Shown here piece by piece: positions 16,357-25,841 of a stretch of 64,000 bases of DNA. The translations under genes and the position numbers were made by a program. The DNA is from Pseudomarimonas arenosa (GTDB lineage: Bacteria; Pseudomonadota; Gammaproteobacteria; Xanthomonadales; Xanthomonadaceae): assembly GCF_014841215.1 (NCBI RefSeq), contig NZ_JACYTR010000011.1, positions 1 through 64,000 on the forward strand. The letters are read 5' to 3'. Under the pieces are notes generated by a model. It was not told the DNA's origin, searched no databases, and saw only the letters and a program-made list of their open reading frames with translations. How positions within the stretch are numbered: position 1 is the stretch's first letter; every line of letters begins with the position of its first letter.

Positions 16357-19300
16357 ATGGCAGGCATGCAGACCAAGAAAACGCGGTTCCTTGGACCCGC
16401 TGCGCTATCCCTATTCGCGTTGAGCGGTACTTGTCTGGCCCAAGTGCCGCCGGTGGCGCCGGGCTTTCCCAACGCACTGACCTGCACGCCGGGTCAGCTC
16501 CTGCATCGCGATATCGGCTACGACCGCACTACCAATATCATCTACCACAATGGCCGGCTGTACTCGAACGATGTCGGCGGCGGTGGACGACGCGAGTGGC
16601 TGTTCAGTAACCCCAACGACCCGACGTCCTTGAGCGTGGTATCGACCACCTTGCCGGGCATTGCCGATCACGGCAATCATGGCCATAGCAAGGTCGGCGA
16701 CTACGCCGGCGGTGGGCAGTTTTACCTGCGCCGGGTGTCGCCGGGTGTGAATGCCAATTTTGATGCGCTGATCGAAACCTACGAATCGATCCAACTGCCG
16801 CCGCCCGGCGCATTTGGTCTGCATCACCTGTATTACCCCTGGGCGGTACCGTTCCATCCGATCAACTACTCGCCGTCAGCGGGAACTGCGCGGTTATGGC
16901 GTGCCGATCAACTGCTCGGCGAATGGGATGCCTTGGTGGAACAGGGTGTCGCCGGCAACGGCGTACTGATGGGCAATCTGCTGTTCATCGTCTCCGATCA
17001 GTCGATGCTCGGCATCTTGGCCTACGACATCGCGCCGATGTTCGAGAGCCCGCCGCGCGCGCCGCAACTACTGGATAAGTTGACTGGCGCCGTGGGTGGC
17101 TATCTGGGCCCGGCGATCTGGGAGAACTATCTGTTGATGGTCGGCGGACCGAATCAGGATGAGATGATCGTGGTCGACTACAGCGACCCGAGCAATCTGC
17201 GCCTCGCCGCGACCATTGATCTAACCGGCACGCCCGCACTCAATGCCGGTTCCAACGTGCCCTACCTGCAAACCCAGGATCAGTACGTCTTCACCCGGCG
17301 ACACAAGATCGACATGGAGCAGTTGCGGCCGGTGCTGGAACTCGATGAGGTGGGTGCTGCACGCCCGGCTGGCAGCGTGGCCGGCCAGCTCGATGTCAGT
17401 CAGTACCTGCTGCCCTTGGGCAATCTGTTGATCAGTGGCGGCTACAGTTTTCCCGGCCGCGATGGCATCGGCGTGTGGTGTCATCAAGCCGGCCCGGATA
17501 CGCGCAGCCCTTACGTCGGCTATCACGTGCCGCGGCCAGAGCAAACCAACTTTCCGCTCGGCGCGCCGATCAGCCTGTTCGTATCGGAAACCCTGGAATC
17601 ATTCACCATCGTCAACGGCACCAGTATCATTCTGCGTCCGCTCGGTGGCGCCCCGGTCGATGCCTGGACCTCGTTCGCGCATGATCGCATCCTCACCCTG
17701 ACGCCGCGCGAGTACCTGCAGCCGAACACAACCTATGAAGTGGTGGTGGCGGCCGGCGGCATCAAGGACGCTGCCGGCAATGGCATCGAGGGCTATTCGT
17801 TCCGTTTTTCCACCGGTGCCAGTGCCAGCGGCGGCAATGCAGCGCCGACCATTGCCAGCCTGAGTGCCGATGGCGGCCCGGTGTCGCCCGGTACGACGGT
17901 CAGCTTCAACGCCATGGCCAGCGATGCCGAGGGCGATAGCCTGCAGTATCGCTACACCTTTGGTGATGGCAGCCCGCCGACTGGCTGGCAGAGCGCGGCC
18001 GGCGCCAGTCATCAGTTCGACTCGGAAGGCCACTTCGAGGTCAAGCTGCAGGTGCGGGACCTGAAGCCAGACGGCACCCGCTCGGTGGTCGTCGACACCC
18101 TGGTGCTGACGGTGGCCGCCCTGCCCAGCGGAGCGCAGCCGACCCACTCCAGTTCGATCAGCCTCGATGAAAGCCGACGTTATGTATGGGCGGTGGACCC
18201 GGACAACGATGCCCTGATCCGCTACAACGCCGATACCGGCGCGGTGTCTCTGCACGCCGACCTGCGCGCCCTGACGGGAGCCACCGGCTCGGTGCATCCG
18301 CTATCGGTCGCTGTGGTGCAGAGCAGTGGTGAGGTTTGGGTGGCGGCGCGCGATCTTGATCGGGTGTTGGTGTTGAGCAGCGCGGGCAGCCTGCTTGCCT
18401 CGATCGATACCGGCTACGGCAGTGCGCCGCAGGCTGTCGCCATTCAGCGCGACGGCAGTCGGGCCTTTGTCAGTCTGGCCCGGCGTGGCACCGGCAATCG
18501 CGACAACGGGCAGTTGATCCGCTATTCCACCGCTACTCGAAGCGAAACCGGCCGGCTCGAGCTCGGCCCAACCGCCCGCGCCATCGCGCTCTCTGGCGAT
18601 GGCAGCCGGGCCTTTGTCGGCCGATTGATCTCCGCTGAGCACTTCGGTGAGATCTGGGACATCAATACCAGCACCATGAGCCTGACCCGCACGATACGCC
18701 TGCGCCGCGATCGTGGCGTCGATGGCCTGGATGCCGGCGGTTCGGATGGCCCCGGAGTACCGAACTACCTCAGCAGCCTGGTGTTAAGTCCGCAACAGGA
18801 TTGGCTGTGGTACACGGCGATCAAGGCCGATACCAATCGCGGTGAGTATTTCGATCTCGGCAGCGGCTTCAATGCCGCTGCCAGCCATGACACCACCACA
18901 CGTCCGGTGCTGGGGCGGGTGCAGATCACCGGCACCGGGGCGCCGCGGGAACCGGGTGTGGAGTTGGACGGTGCCGGACGACCGCGGGTCGACATCGACA
19001 ACAGCGACTCGCCCTCGGCCCTGGTATTCACCCCGCGTGGCGATTATGCCTTCGCAGCCTTGCAGGGCAATGACACCATCGCCGTGTTCGATGATCTGGC
19101 GATCCGCGCCGGTGCCGGGCGCAGCTCCGTATGGCGGCTGCCGACCGGAGCCGCCCCTCAGGGTCTGCTCTGGGATGCCAGCAATGACACTCTGTGGAGC
19201 CAGGACTTTCTTGGCCGGGGCGTGAGCCGATTCGCGCTCGGCGAGTTCCTTGCCGTCGGCCGGCGCGATGCAGCCCCGAGCAGCACGCCCAGCGGAGTCA

Positions 19301-20574
19301 GCGAACGTCTGGGTGCCGACATACTGGCCGGCAAGCGCCACTTCTACTTTGCCGGCAATGCGCTCGATGGCGCCAATCAGATGGGTTTCGAAGGTTATAT
19401 CTCCTGCGCCAGCTGTCATCTCGATGGCGGCCACGATGGCCGCACCTGGGACTTCACCCAGCGCGGCGAAGGCCTGCGCAATACCACCAGTTTGCACGGT
19501 CGCGCCGGCATGGCACACGGCAATGTGCACTGGACGGCAAACTTTGACGAGATCCAGGATTTCGTCAACGACATCGTCCATCAGTTCCGCGGGCTCGGCT
19601 TTCTGGCAGAGGGCGAGTCACCGCATCCGCCGCTGGGCACCCCCAATGCCGGCCGTTCCACCGAACTCGACCAGCTGGCCGCCTATGTCAGCTCGCTCGA
19701 TCATCGCCACCTGCCGAAGAGCCCCTGGCGTAGCGCCACTGGCGAGCTGACTGCGGCCGCCCAAGCTGGCGCGGCGGTGTTCCAGAGCAGCGGCTGCGCC
19801 AGTTGCCATCGGCCACAGCAGTTCTACACCGATTCCAGCCGCGGCACGGCCACCCTGCACGACGTCGGCACCCTGCGCGACAGCTCGGGCGGCCGGCTCG
19901 GCGCCAGTTTGACCGGGATCGACACCCCCAGCCTGCTCGGCGCCTGGGACACCGCACCCTACTTGCACGATGGCTCGGCCGCCGGACTGAACGAGGTGTT
20001 CACCGCGGCCGGCGGCCAGATCGTACAGGCCGAGACAGCGCAGCTGCTGGGCGGCGCCTTCATGGATGATTTTCCCCAGTTCAATTCCGACAGCAGCGCG
20101 CATGGCCGCTATGTGCAGGGCATCAGCAACCCGGGCGATGGTGTGCGCTTCAACAATGTCGACGGCGGCAGTGGCGGCAATGCTTCGCTGGAACTCCGTG
20201 TATTGCCGAGCATGGCCGGCACCCTGCGCCTGGTGGTCAATGGCAGCACCACCGTCGACCGCGTATTCACGCGTGAGCTGAGCTACCTCGAATGGACCCG
20301 GATGCGCTTCGACGATATTCCGCTGCTGGCCGGCGCCAGCAATACCGTCACCGTCACCCTGTTGCAGCGCACCGACTGGGGTGAGCTGGGGATCGACGAA
20401 TTGACCGTCGGCACTTCGAACACCCTGAGCCGCGCCGCGCCGCACCGAATCGTCAACACACTCGGCTCAACCGAGCGCAGCCACCTGTTGGCCTTCCTGC
20501 GCGAACTGGACGGCCGCGATGCCAACGGCCAGTTGCAGAATCCGGTGCATGTGTTTGGCAATGGGTTTGAGTAG
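16357..20574 (+). CDS. Secreted multidomain di-haem cytochrome c-like protein
   Basis: The 1,405-residue protein starts with a signal peptide (cleavage near CLAQVPP). The N-terminal third is propeller-like. It is followed by a Big_5-type Ig domain (about 405-490, LTLTPREYLQPNTTYEVVV...AAGNGI), a PKD-like domain (about 495-590, YTFGDGSPPTGWQSA) and a YVTN-like propeller (about 600-960). Two c-type haem motifs CASCH lie at residues 1017-1021 and 1147-1151, in the setting seen in MauG/cytochrome c peroxidase-like proteins (GISCASCH-type then GCASCHRPQQFYTD). A beta-rich segment follows, and the protein ends VFGNGFE. Redox chemistry in the periplasm or at the surface is likely; the substrate is unknown. 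A second ATG at 16366 is an alternative start. Confidence 0.75.
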   Translation: MAGMQTKKTRFLGPAALSLFALSGTCLAQVPPVAPGFPNALTCTPGQLLHRDIGYDRTTNIIYHNGRLYSNDVGGGGRREWLFSNPNDPTSLSVVSTTLPGIADHGNHGHSKVGDYAGGGQFYLRRVSPGVNANFDALIETYESIQLPPPGAFGLHHLYYPWAVPFHPINYSPSAGTARLWRADQLLGEWDALVEQGVAGNGVLMGNLLFIVSDQSMLGILAYDIAPMFESPPRAPQLLDKLTGAVGGYLGPAIWENYLLMVGGPNQDEMIVVDYSDPSNLRLAATIDLTGTPALNAGSNVPYLQTQDQYVFTRRHKIDMEQLRPVLELDEVGAARPAGSVAGQLDVSQYLLPLGNLLISGGYSFPGRDGIGVWCHQAGPDTRSPYVGYHVPRPEQTNFPLGAPISLFVSETLESFTIVNGTSIILRPLGGAPVDAWTSFAHDRILTLTPREYLQPNTTYEVVVAAGGIKDAAGNGIEGYSFRFSTGASASGGNAAPTIASLSADGGPVSPGTTVSFNAMASDAEGDSLQYRYTFGDGSPPTGWQSAAGASHQFDSEGHFEVKLQVRDLKPDGTRSVVVDTLVLTVAALPSGAQPTHSSSISLDESRRYVWAVDPDNDALIRYNADTGAVSLHADLRALTGATGSVHPLSVAVVQSSGEVWVAARDLDRVLVLSSAGSLLASIDTGYGSAPQAVAIQRDGSRAFVSLARRGTGNRDNGQLIRYSTATRSETGRLELGPTARAIALSGDGSRAFVGRLISAEHFGEIWDINTSTMSLTRTIRLRRDRGVDGLDAGGSDGPGVPNYLSSLVLSPQQDWLWYTAIKADTNRGEYFDLGSGFNAAASHDTTTRPVLGRVQITGTGAPREPGVELDGAGRPRVDIDNSDSPSALVFTPRGDYAFAALQGNDTIAVFDDLAIRAGAGRSSVWRLPTGAAPQGLLWDASNDTLWSQDFLGRGVSRFALGEFLAVGRRDAAPSSTPSGVSERLGADILAGKRHFYFAGNALDGANQMGFEGYISCASCHLDGGHDGRTWDFTQRGEGLRNTTSLHGRAGMAHGNVHWTANFDEIQDFVNDIVHQFRGLGFLAEGESPHPPLGTPNAGRSTELDQLAAYVSSLDHRHLPKSPWRSATGELTAAAQAGAAVFQSSGCASCHRPQQFYTDSSRGTATLHDVGTLRDSSGGRLGASLTGIDTPSLLGAWDTAPYLHDGSAAGLNEVFTAAGGQIVQAETAQLLGGAFMDDFPQFNSDSSAHGRYVQGISNPGDGVRFNNVDGGSGGNASLELRVLPSMAGTLRLVVNGSTTVDRVFTRELSYLEWTRMRFDDIPLLAGASNTVTVTLLQRTDWGELGIDELTVGTSNTLSRAAPHRIVNTLGSTERSHLLAFLRELDGRDANGQLQNPVHVFGNGFE

Positions 20575-20664
20575 GACCCTGCGGCAGCTTGATTCACGCG
20601 AGCACTGATCCGCGCTCCTCACCGGATAGGCGCTCCACTGATCTTTCCGAATCGACAGACAGTT

Positions 20665-20842
20665 GCGCGAAACCGCAGGAACCTTGAACCGAAGCGATCT
20701 AAAGCCCCTCTCCCCCGGCCCCTCCCCCACCAGGGGGGAGGGGAGCAAAACGAGGCATGGGCGAATCAATGAGTTACGACATCGATTCATGGAGAGATCG
20801 ATGTGCGCCGATTTTCGCTGCACCGGTTGATGCCCAGGAACT
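20665..20842 (+). repeat. Direct repeat copy 1 (about 180 bp)
   Basis: This copy shares both ends and most of its length with 20945-21177. It begins GCGCGAAACCGCAGGAACC and ends GGTTGATGCCC followed by GGAACT. Confidence 0.85.
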
Positions 20843-20944
20843 CCCTCCCCGATGTTCGCGGAGGGCTGGGGAGGGTTAGGGAGCCGATCTTTGACTGCCC
20901 AAGGGTGTCGCGTAGCGAGATTCTGGGTAGCCCCGAGTCTCGCT

Positions 20945-21177
20945 GCGCGAAACCGCAGGAACCTTGAACCGAAGCGATTCAAAGCCCCTCTCCCCCGGCG
21001 GGAGAGGGGTTGGGGAGAGGGGGATGCTGACCTTGTTCGCCCCCTCTCCCCCGGCCCCTCCCCCACCAGGGGGAGGGGAGCGAAACGAGGCATGGGCGAA
21101 TCAATGAGTTACGACATCGATTCATGGAGAGATCGATGTGCGCCGATTTTCGCCGCACCGGTTGATGCCCCGGAACT
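20945..21177 (+). repeat. Direct repeat copy 2 (about 230 bp, with insertion)
   Basis: This is the second copy of the 20665 repeat, with an additional GGGAGAGGGGTTGGGG-containing block inserted in the C-rich palindrome. Confidence 0.85.
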
Positions 21178-21190
21178 TAGCGTCGGGCCA

Positions 21191-21868
21191 CTACACCTCA
21201 GCCCACTGCCGCAGCAGGTTGTGATACACGCCGGAGAGTTGGATCAGCTCCGGCGCTTCACCAGCGCGGCGGCGCAGGCCCTGGATGGCGACGTCGAGAT
21301 CGAGTAGTAAACGCCGCTGCTCATTGCTGCGGATCATGCTCTGGACCCAGAAGAACGAGGCCAGGCGTTGGCCGCGGGTCACCGGTGCCACTCGATGCAG
21401 GGTGGTGGCGGGGTACAGGATCATCGACCCAGCACGCAGTTTGATCGACTGGGTGCCGTGGTAATCCTCGATCAGTAGCTCGCCGCCGTCGTAGTCTTCC
21501 GGCCCGTTCAAGAACAAGGTGCAGGAGAGATCGGTGCGCAGGCGTTTGTCATCACCGCGAATGGCGTTGTCGATGTGGCTGCCGAAGTTCATCCCTTCGC
21601 GGTAGCAGTTGAACAGCGGCGGGAATACTTCATGCGGCAGGGCTGCGGTGATGAACAGCGGATGGGCCGACAAGCGATTGAGAATCAAGGCCCCCATCGC
21701 CTGAGCGGCTTCGCTGTCCTGCGGCAACTGCAGGTTTTGCTTGACCTGGGCCGACTGATGGCCGGCGGTGATCCGACCATCGGCCCACGGTGCATCGGCC
21801 AAGTGATGACGACAGAAGGCCAGGTCGTCCTGGCTGAGTACATCGGGAATCGGGAGCAGCATGGTCAT
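21191..21868 (-). CDS. PKHD-type Fe(II)/2-oxoglutarate hydroxylase (PiuC/YbiX family)
   Basis: The 225-residue length is exactly typical of the family. The start at MTMLLPIPDVL was chosen over an upstream frame opening at 22126, which only reads GC-rich repeats. Iron ligands are His98 and Asp100 (SHIDNAI) and His158 (TLHRVAP); Arg168 (TRGQR) should bind 2-oxoglutarate. The YDGGEL and GSMILYPATTLH strands are family hallmarks. PiuC-type genes sit next to catecholate-siderophore receptors and are iron-regulated, as here where the TonB receptor lies immediately upstream on the same strand. The substrate in this family is not firmly known. A 258-bp repeat-rich gap separates the two genes. Confidence 0.92.
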   Translation of the reverse strand: MTMLLPIPDVLSQDDLAFCRHHLADAPWADGRITAGHQSAQVKQNLQLPQDSEAAQAMGALILNRLSAHPLFITAALPHEVFPPLFNCYREGMNFGSHIDNAIRGDDKRLRTDLSCTLFLNGPEDYDGGELLIEDYHGTQSIKLRAGSMILYPATTLHRVAPVTRGQRLASFFWVQSMIRSNEQRRLLLDLDVAIQGLRRRAGEAPELIQLSGVYHNLLRQWAEV

Positions 21869-22126
21869 GGGTGTGGGTGAATTTTGGCTTAACGCATTAC
21901 TCCCCTCTGCCCTGGCGGCGTGAGGCGGGCTTTCGAGCAGCATTGCTGCGAGCCGCCGTTCGGGCGTCAGCCCATCGTAGCGACGAAGTCGCCGAGCGCC
22001 AACGTGCATGCAGGCACGTTGGCCGGGGTGTGGGCTGGGGGAGAGGGTCGGCGGGCTGAAGGCCCCCTCACCCCACCCCCTCTCCCTCCAGGGGAGAGGG
22101 GCTCTAAGTTGCTTCGGTTCAAGCAA
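21869..22126. repeat. GC-rich palindromic spacer between receptor and hydroxylase genes
   Basis: The 258-bp gap contains a GGGGGAGAGGG arm (about 22038) facing CCCCTCACCCC and CCCTCTCCC (about 22062-22085), and then GGGGAGAGGGGC (about 22090). This is the same palindrome family as at 20704, 20984, 26848 and 38506. No gene or promoter is recognised. Confidence 0.6.
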
Positions 22127-24277
22127 TCAAAACGCGTAACTGAACGACAGCCGCCAGGTCTGCGGTTCGCCCGGGGTGAGGAACTGCGAGTGGGCGTAGT
22201 CGAAGTACTTGCGATCGGTGAGGTTGTACACGTTCAGCGCCACCCGCCAATCGTCGGCACGGTAGCCGACATAGCCATCCCAGCGGGTGTAGCCGGGCAC
22301 TTCGCGGGTGTTGCCGTCATTGGCAAAACGCTCGCTGACATGGAATGCGCCGCCGCCGATTTCCCAATTCTGGGCGAATTCGTACACCGTCCACAGGCTG
22401 GCGCTGCGCTCGGGGGCATTGGCCGGGGTGTTGCCTTCGATCGGCACGCCGCTATTGACCAGGTTGGAGTCGACGATTTCCGGGTCCATAAAGGCGGCGC
22501 CGGCAAACACATGCCAGTGCTCGGTAATGGCGCCGGACACACCAATCTCGATGCCGCGACTGCGTTCCTGACCGTCCAGGGTCTGCACGCCGGTGCCGTC
22601 GGGCTCGACGTCGCGGGCATTGAACTTATCTAGCGAGAACAGCGACACATCGATCAGCAGTTTGTCGCCGAACGGGGTGATTTTGACGCCGGCCTCGATA
22701 TTGCGCGTTTCTTCCGGATCGAGTTCGGCCGAGGCGGCGTTCAGGCTGAAGGTCTCGGCCGACGGATTGTAGGCGTTGGAAATATTGGCGTACCAGCTAT
22801 ACATATCGTTTGGCTGGTATACCGTGCCCAGGCTGTAGGCGGTCATATCGTCTTCGCGCTCAAGCACCGTGCTGCTGAGGAAGTCGACGACTTCGGCTTC
22901 GAATTGATCGTGACGCAGGCCCGCCAACACGCTCCATTGATCATTGAACTGAATGCGATCCTGCAGGTAAATGCCTACCGTATCGGCATAGGTCTTGCGA
23001 TAGGTCGACAGTTCGCCGCCAGCAAACGAGGTCGGCAACGGGATATCGATGACCACCGACTGCGGATCAAACAGCGATGCGGGCGGCGGAGCGACCAGGC
23101 CGGCCAGACCGCGGGTGCGGAAATCTTCCCGTCCGATTTCCAGCCCGGCGGCGAAGTTGTGGCTGATGCTGCCGGATTCGACGTACCAGTTGAAATCGGT
23201 CTGGTTGTACAAATTGTTCTGCGTCGCTTCGGTGAGCTGGTGATCGCGGGTCACCGTGGTGCTGGCATCCGGGGTGGCGGTCATCACATTGCCCGGACGC
23301 ACGCGGCGGTGCAGACGTTCGACGTCGGTGAAGCTCACGGTGTTGCGCAGTTCGAGCCCGGAGTCGAAGCCGTGGCTCAAGGCAACGCGGCCGCTCAGCA
23401 CATCGAAATTGGCGAACGAATCGCGGCCCAGGCTGTAGTGATTGCTTACTGGCACATCGGCCGGCTGGTTGGTGACGCCATTCCAGGGAATGCCGTAGTC
23501 GGAAACGCCCTCTTCCTTCTGGTACAGGGCCGAGGCTTCCAGCATGGTCTGCTCGCTGAGGTTGAGCTTCAGGCTGGGCGCGATACCGCTGCGCTCCAGG
23601 GTGACTTCATCACGGAAGCTGTCGGCGTCGTGGTACAGGGCGGCAACGCGCAGAGCGGCAGCATCGTTGACGTGCTCGTTGTGATCGATCACCACGCGCT
23701 GCAAATCGTGCTCACCGAACACCAGGTCGAATCGAGTGCGGTCGCTGCCAAACGGACGCTTGGAGACACTGTTCACCACGCCGCCGGAAGCGCCACGGCC
23801 AAACTGCATGGCAGCAGCGCCCTTCAGCACCTCGACCTGCTCGATGGCAAAGGTATCGCGGCTGTACTGACCGTTGTCGCGCACGCCGTCGAGATAGATG
23901 TCGGTACGCGCAGCGAAGCCGCGCAGGCTGATGTTATCGCCGCGGAAGCCGCCCTCACCCGAGGCCAGGGTCAGTCCGGCCACATTGCGCAGCGCATCGG
24001 CCAGGTTCAGCGCGCCCTGCGACTCGATTACGCCCTGCGGCACCACGCTGACCGCACGCGGCGCATCGCGCAGCGGTTCGGGCAACTTCAGGCCGCCGGC
24101 TTCGGCCTTGTAGCGGCCGGGGGCCTGGCCATTCACTTCGATTTCGTCCAGCTGCTCGGCACGAGCCAGCGCACCGTCCGGCAGTTGGATTTGCATTTGG
24201 GCCGCCCACAGCGTGGGACTTCCGGCGGCCAGAACAGCCAGGGACAAGGCGGATAACTGGGGAAAGGCTTTCATCAT
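22127..24277 (-). CDS. TonB-dependent catecholate-type siderophore receptor (Fiu/PiuA-like)
   Basis: The product is about 716 residues from the ATG at 24277, which follows GGAGTTG; longer upstream starts lack this. It has a signal peptide ending near WAAQMQI, a TonB-box/plug region (DAPRAVSVVPQGVIE, NLADALRNVAGL, DNISLRGF, IYLDGVRDNGQY, VEVLKGAAAMQFGRG) and a beta-barrel. The C-terminus is a proper outer-membrane signature ending in WRLSFSYAF. Plug motifs match the Fiu/PiuA/CirA-like catecholate group. It imports ferric siderophores using TonB energy. The PKHD hydroxylase lies downstream, and the divergent reduction operon starts 216 bp away at 24494. A Fur-type control is expected, but I cannot point to a good Fur box. 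Confidence 0.93.
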   Translation of the reverse strand: MMKAFPQLSALSLAVLAAGSPTLWAAQMQIQLPDGALARAEQLDEIEVNGQAPGRYKAEAGGLKLPEPLRDAPRAVSVVPQGVIESQGALNLADALRNVAGLTLASGEGGFRGDNISLRGFAARTDIYLDGVRDNGQYSRDTFAIEQVEVLKGAAAMQFGRGASGGVVNSVSKRPFGSDRTRFDLVFGEHDLQRVVIDHNEHVNDAAALRVAALYHDADSFRDEVTLERSGIAPSLKLNLSEQTMLEASALYQKEEGVSDYGIPWNGVTNQPADVPVSNHYSLGRDSFANFDVLSGRVALSHGFDSGLELRNTVSFTDVERLHRRVRPGNVMTATPDASTTVTRDHQLTEATQNNLYNQTDFNWYVESGSISHNFAAGLEIGREDFRTRGLAGLVAPPPASLFDPQSVVIDIPLPTSFAGGELSTYRKTYADTVGIYLQDRIQFNDQWSVLAGLRHDQFEAEVVDFLSSTVLEREDDMTAYSLGTVYQPNDMYSWYANISNAYNPSAETFSLNAASAELDPEETRNIEAGVKITPFGDKLLIDVSLFSLDKFNARDVEPDGTGVQTLDGQERSRGIEIGVSGAITEHWHVFAGAAFMDPEIVDSNLVNSGVPIEGNTPANAPERSASLWTVYEFAQNWEIGGGAFHVSERFANDGNTREVPGYTRWDGYVGYRADDWRVALNVYNLTDRKYFDYAHSQFLTPGEPQTWRLSFSYAF

Positions 24278-24493
24278 CAACTCCATGGATGCTTGGGTTC
24301 TTCCGTGCACCGATGACCTTTGCAGGGCCACTCGGCACAGCCGACCGAAGCTGCGTGGACTCACCGCAGCAGGTCATTCGAGGTCGGCTGAAGGTGTTCC
24401 GCCGTGCTGGCGCCACCCTTGGCTGCGCGAATGGTAGACACAAATACGACTGATTCGCAATACTATCTGCTGATCAGGATAGCTCGCCGTTAG

Positions 24494-25123
24494 ATGACCG
24501 AATACCTCGCCCCTGCCGGCCGCCGCGCCAAGCTCAACAAGACCCTGGTTCGCTGGCACTGGATCAGCGCGGCAGTGAGCCTGATCGGCATGCTGTTGTT
24601 CTCGATCACCGGCATCACCCTGAACCACGCCAGTCAGATCGGAAGCGACACCCGGGTGCACACCCACGAGTTGGTGCTGCCAGAGGCTGTACTGCAGCCG
24701 CTGCGCGCAGCGGCACAACAGAAGTCGACCGAGCTGCCGGTCACCGCAAGGCGCTGGCTGGAACAACGCATTGATATCGCGGTGCGCAACGATCAGGCCG
24801 AATGGAGCGAGAACGAGCTATACCTGTCGATGCCGCGCCCGGGCGGTGATGCCTGGATCAGTATCGATCTTCACAGTGGCGAACTGCTGGCCGAACACAG
24901 CGATCGCGGCTGGTTGGCCTATTTCAATGATTTGCACAAGGGCCGCCATACCGGCGCTGCCTGGCGTTGGTTTATCGACCTGTTCGCCATCGCCTGCCTG
25001 GTGTTCTGTCTCACCGGCCTGTGGTTGCTGGCCCTGCAAGCACAACGCCGGGTTTCGACCTGGCCCCTGGTGGCCCTGGGCCTGGTTGTACCTGCCCTAA
25101 TCGCTCTATTGCTTATTCACTGA
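24494..25123 (+). CDS. PepSY-associated TM helix protein (inner-membrane reductase component)
   Basis: The 209-residue protein has membrane helices at about 20-45, 155-178 and 185-208. The first is preceded by RWHWISAAVSLIGMLLFSITGITLNH, typical of PepSY_TM proteins. A periplasmic PepSY-like domain contains YLSMPRPGGDAWISIDLHSGEL. A DLHKGRHTG motif lies before the second helix. Conserved His residues in HWIS, NHAS, DLHKGRH and LLIH could hold haem. Related PepSY-TM proteins such as FpvG are linked to reduction of ferric siderophores. It is the first gene of a run with DUF2271, DUF4198 and a diflavin reductase, and is divergent from the TonB receptor. Confidence 0.85.
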   Translation: MTEYLAPAGRRAKLNKTLVRWHWISAAVSLIGMLLFSITGITLNHASQIGSDTRVHTHELVLPEAVLQPLRAAAQQKSTELPVTARRWLEQRIDIAVRNDQAEWSENELYLSMPRPGGDAWISIDLHSGELLAEHSDRGWLAYFNDLHKGRHTGAAWRWFIDLFAIACLVFCLTGLWLLALQAQRRVSTWPLVALGLVVPALIALLLIH

Positions 25124-25142
25124 AGCTCAAAGGATGCCCTCC

Positions 25143-25688
25143 ATGCTGCGCTTCCCCCTGCTCGCTGCGCTTCTCGCCCTCACCGCCTCACCTGTGCTGG
25201 CGGGCGACCTGCACCTTAGCATTGCCATTCCCCGCCTTGATGTGGCCGAGTATCACCGGCCCTACCTGGCGGCCTGGATCGAGCGCGAAGACAATACGGT
25301 CGCCGGCCAGCTGCTGGTCTGGTATCAGCTCGACAAGCCGAAGGCGCGCAAGGGCGAAAAAACCGCACCGAGCGAAGACGGCCGCAAATGGCTGCCAGAT
25401 CTACGCCAATGGTGGCGGCGGGTCGGTCGGCAGATCGAAACCCCGCCAGATAGCATCGCTGGTGCCACCCGCCCACCTGCCACCCATACACTGCGTTTCG
25501 CCCGCAGCCATGCCGCCCTGGCCGAGCTGCCGGCTGGCAATTACCGCCTGGTGGTGGAAGCGGCGCGCGAAGTGGGTGGGCGTGAGCTGGTGAAGATTCC
25601 TTTCCAATGGCCTGCGGCCAGTGTCAGTGAAGCCAGTGCCGAGGGCACATCGGAACTCGGCAAGGTTGAACTGAAGATTTCGCCCTAA
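25143..25688 (+). CDS. DUF2271 domain periplasmic protein
   Basis: A signal peptide (MLRFPLLAALLALTASPVLA) precedes a 160-residue DUF2271 domain (PF10029). Its typical elements are YHRPYLAAWIE, a WLPDLRQWWRR segment and TRPPATHTLRF. The start at 25143 was chosen because AAAGGA lies 8 bp upstream; an ATG at 25134 would start within that site. DUF2271 proteins regularly follow PepSY-TM genes in iron-uptake loci of gammaproteobacteria, as here. Biochemical function is unknown; a periplasmic accessory role to the PepSY protein is inferred from context. The gap to the preceding stop is 19 bp, so it is certainly the same operon. Confidence 0.85.
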   Translation: MLRFPLLAALLALTASPVLAGDLHLSIAIPRLDVAEYHRPYLAAWIEREDNTVAGQLLVWYQLDKPKARKGEKTAPSEDGRKWLPDLRQWWRRVGRQIETPPDSIAGATRPPATHTLRFARSHAALAELPAGNYRLVVEAAREVGGRELVKIPFQWPAASVSEASAEGTSELGKVELKISP

Positions 25689-25693
25689 GGAAT

Positions 25694-25771
25694 CTCTGAG
25701 CAAGTTCAGAGTTTCCCGCGGTGCCAGGATGCACCGCCGTCCAAGACGCCGTCATAGGGTGCGTCTTGGAC
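25694..25771. promoter_or_regulatory. Three consecutive hairpins between DUF2271 and DUF4198 genes
   Basis: Three perfect stems lie in a row: CTCTGA 25694-25699 with 25706-25711; GCGGTGC 25718-25724 with 25731-25737; GTCCAAGACGC 25739-25749 with 25761-25771. The first begins 5 bp after the upstream stop codon. They may protect or attenuate the operon transcript, or be REP-type elements. No U-tract follows. Confidence 0.55.
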
Positions 25772-25841
25772 GCAGCATTGCTGATGCTCCACACAACCTC
25801 TCACTCCACCTCATTCCTTACTTCCTCCGGAGAAGCCCACG

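Larger units (their letters stand above)
20575..21190. other. Gene-free region with a duplicated segment and GC-rich palindromes
   Basis: No gene is supported. A segment at 20665-20842 recurs at 20945-21177, sharing GCGCGAAACCGCAGG, ACCTTGAACCGAAGCGAT and GAGTTACGACATCGATTC. The second copy carries about 55 extra bases inside its C-rich part. Between them lies sequence similar to 38655-38720 (AGCCGATCTTTG, TAGCGAG). C-rich/G-rich arms CCCCTCTCCC and GGGAGGGG occur several times. Confidence 0.8.

Noticed and set aside
22904-24256. Plus-strand open frame of 450 codons opposite the TonB receptor
   Set aside because: The minus strand encodes an unmistakable receptor plug and barrel; the antisense frame is a by-product of GC-rich codon use.
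24430-24485. Fur box between the TonB receptor and PepSY genes
   Set aside because: The AT-rich stretch around 24436-24475 only weakly resembles the Fur consensus, so I did not call it despite the expected regulation.
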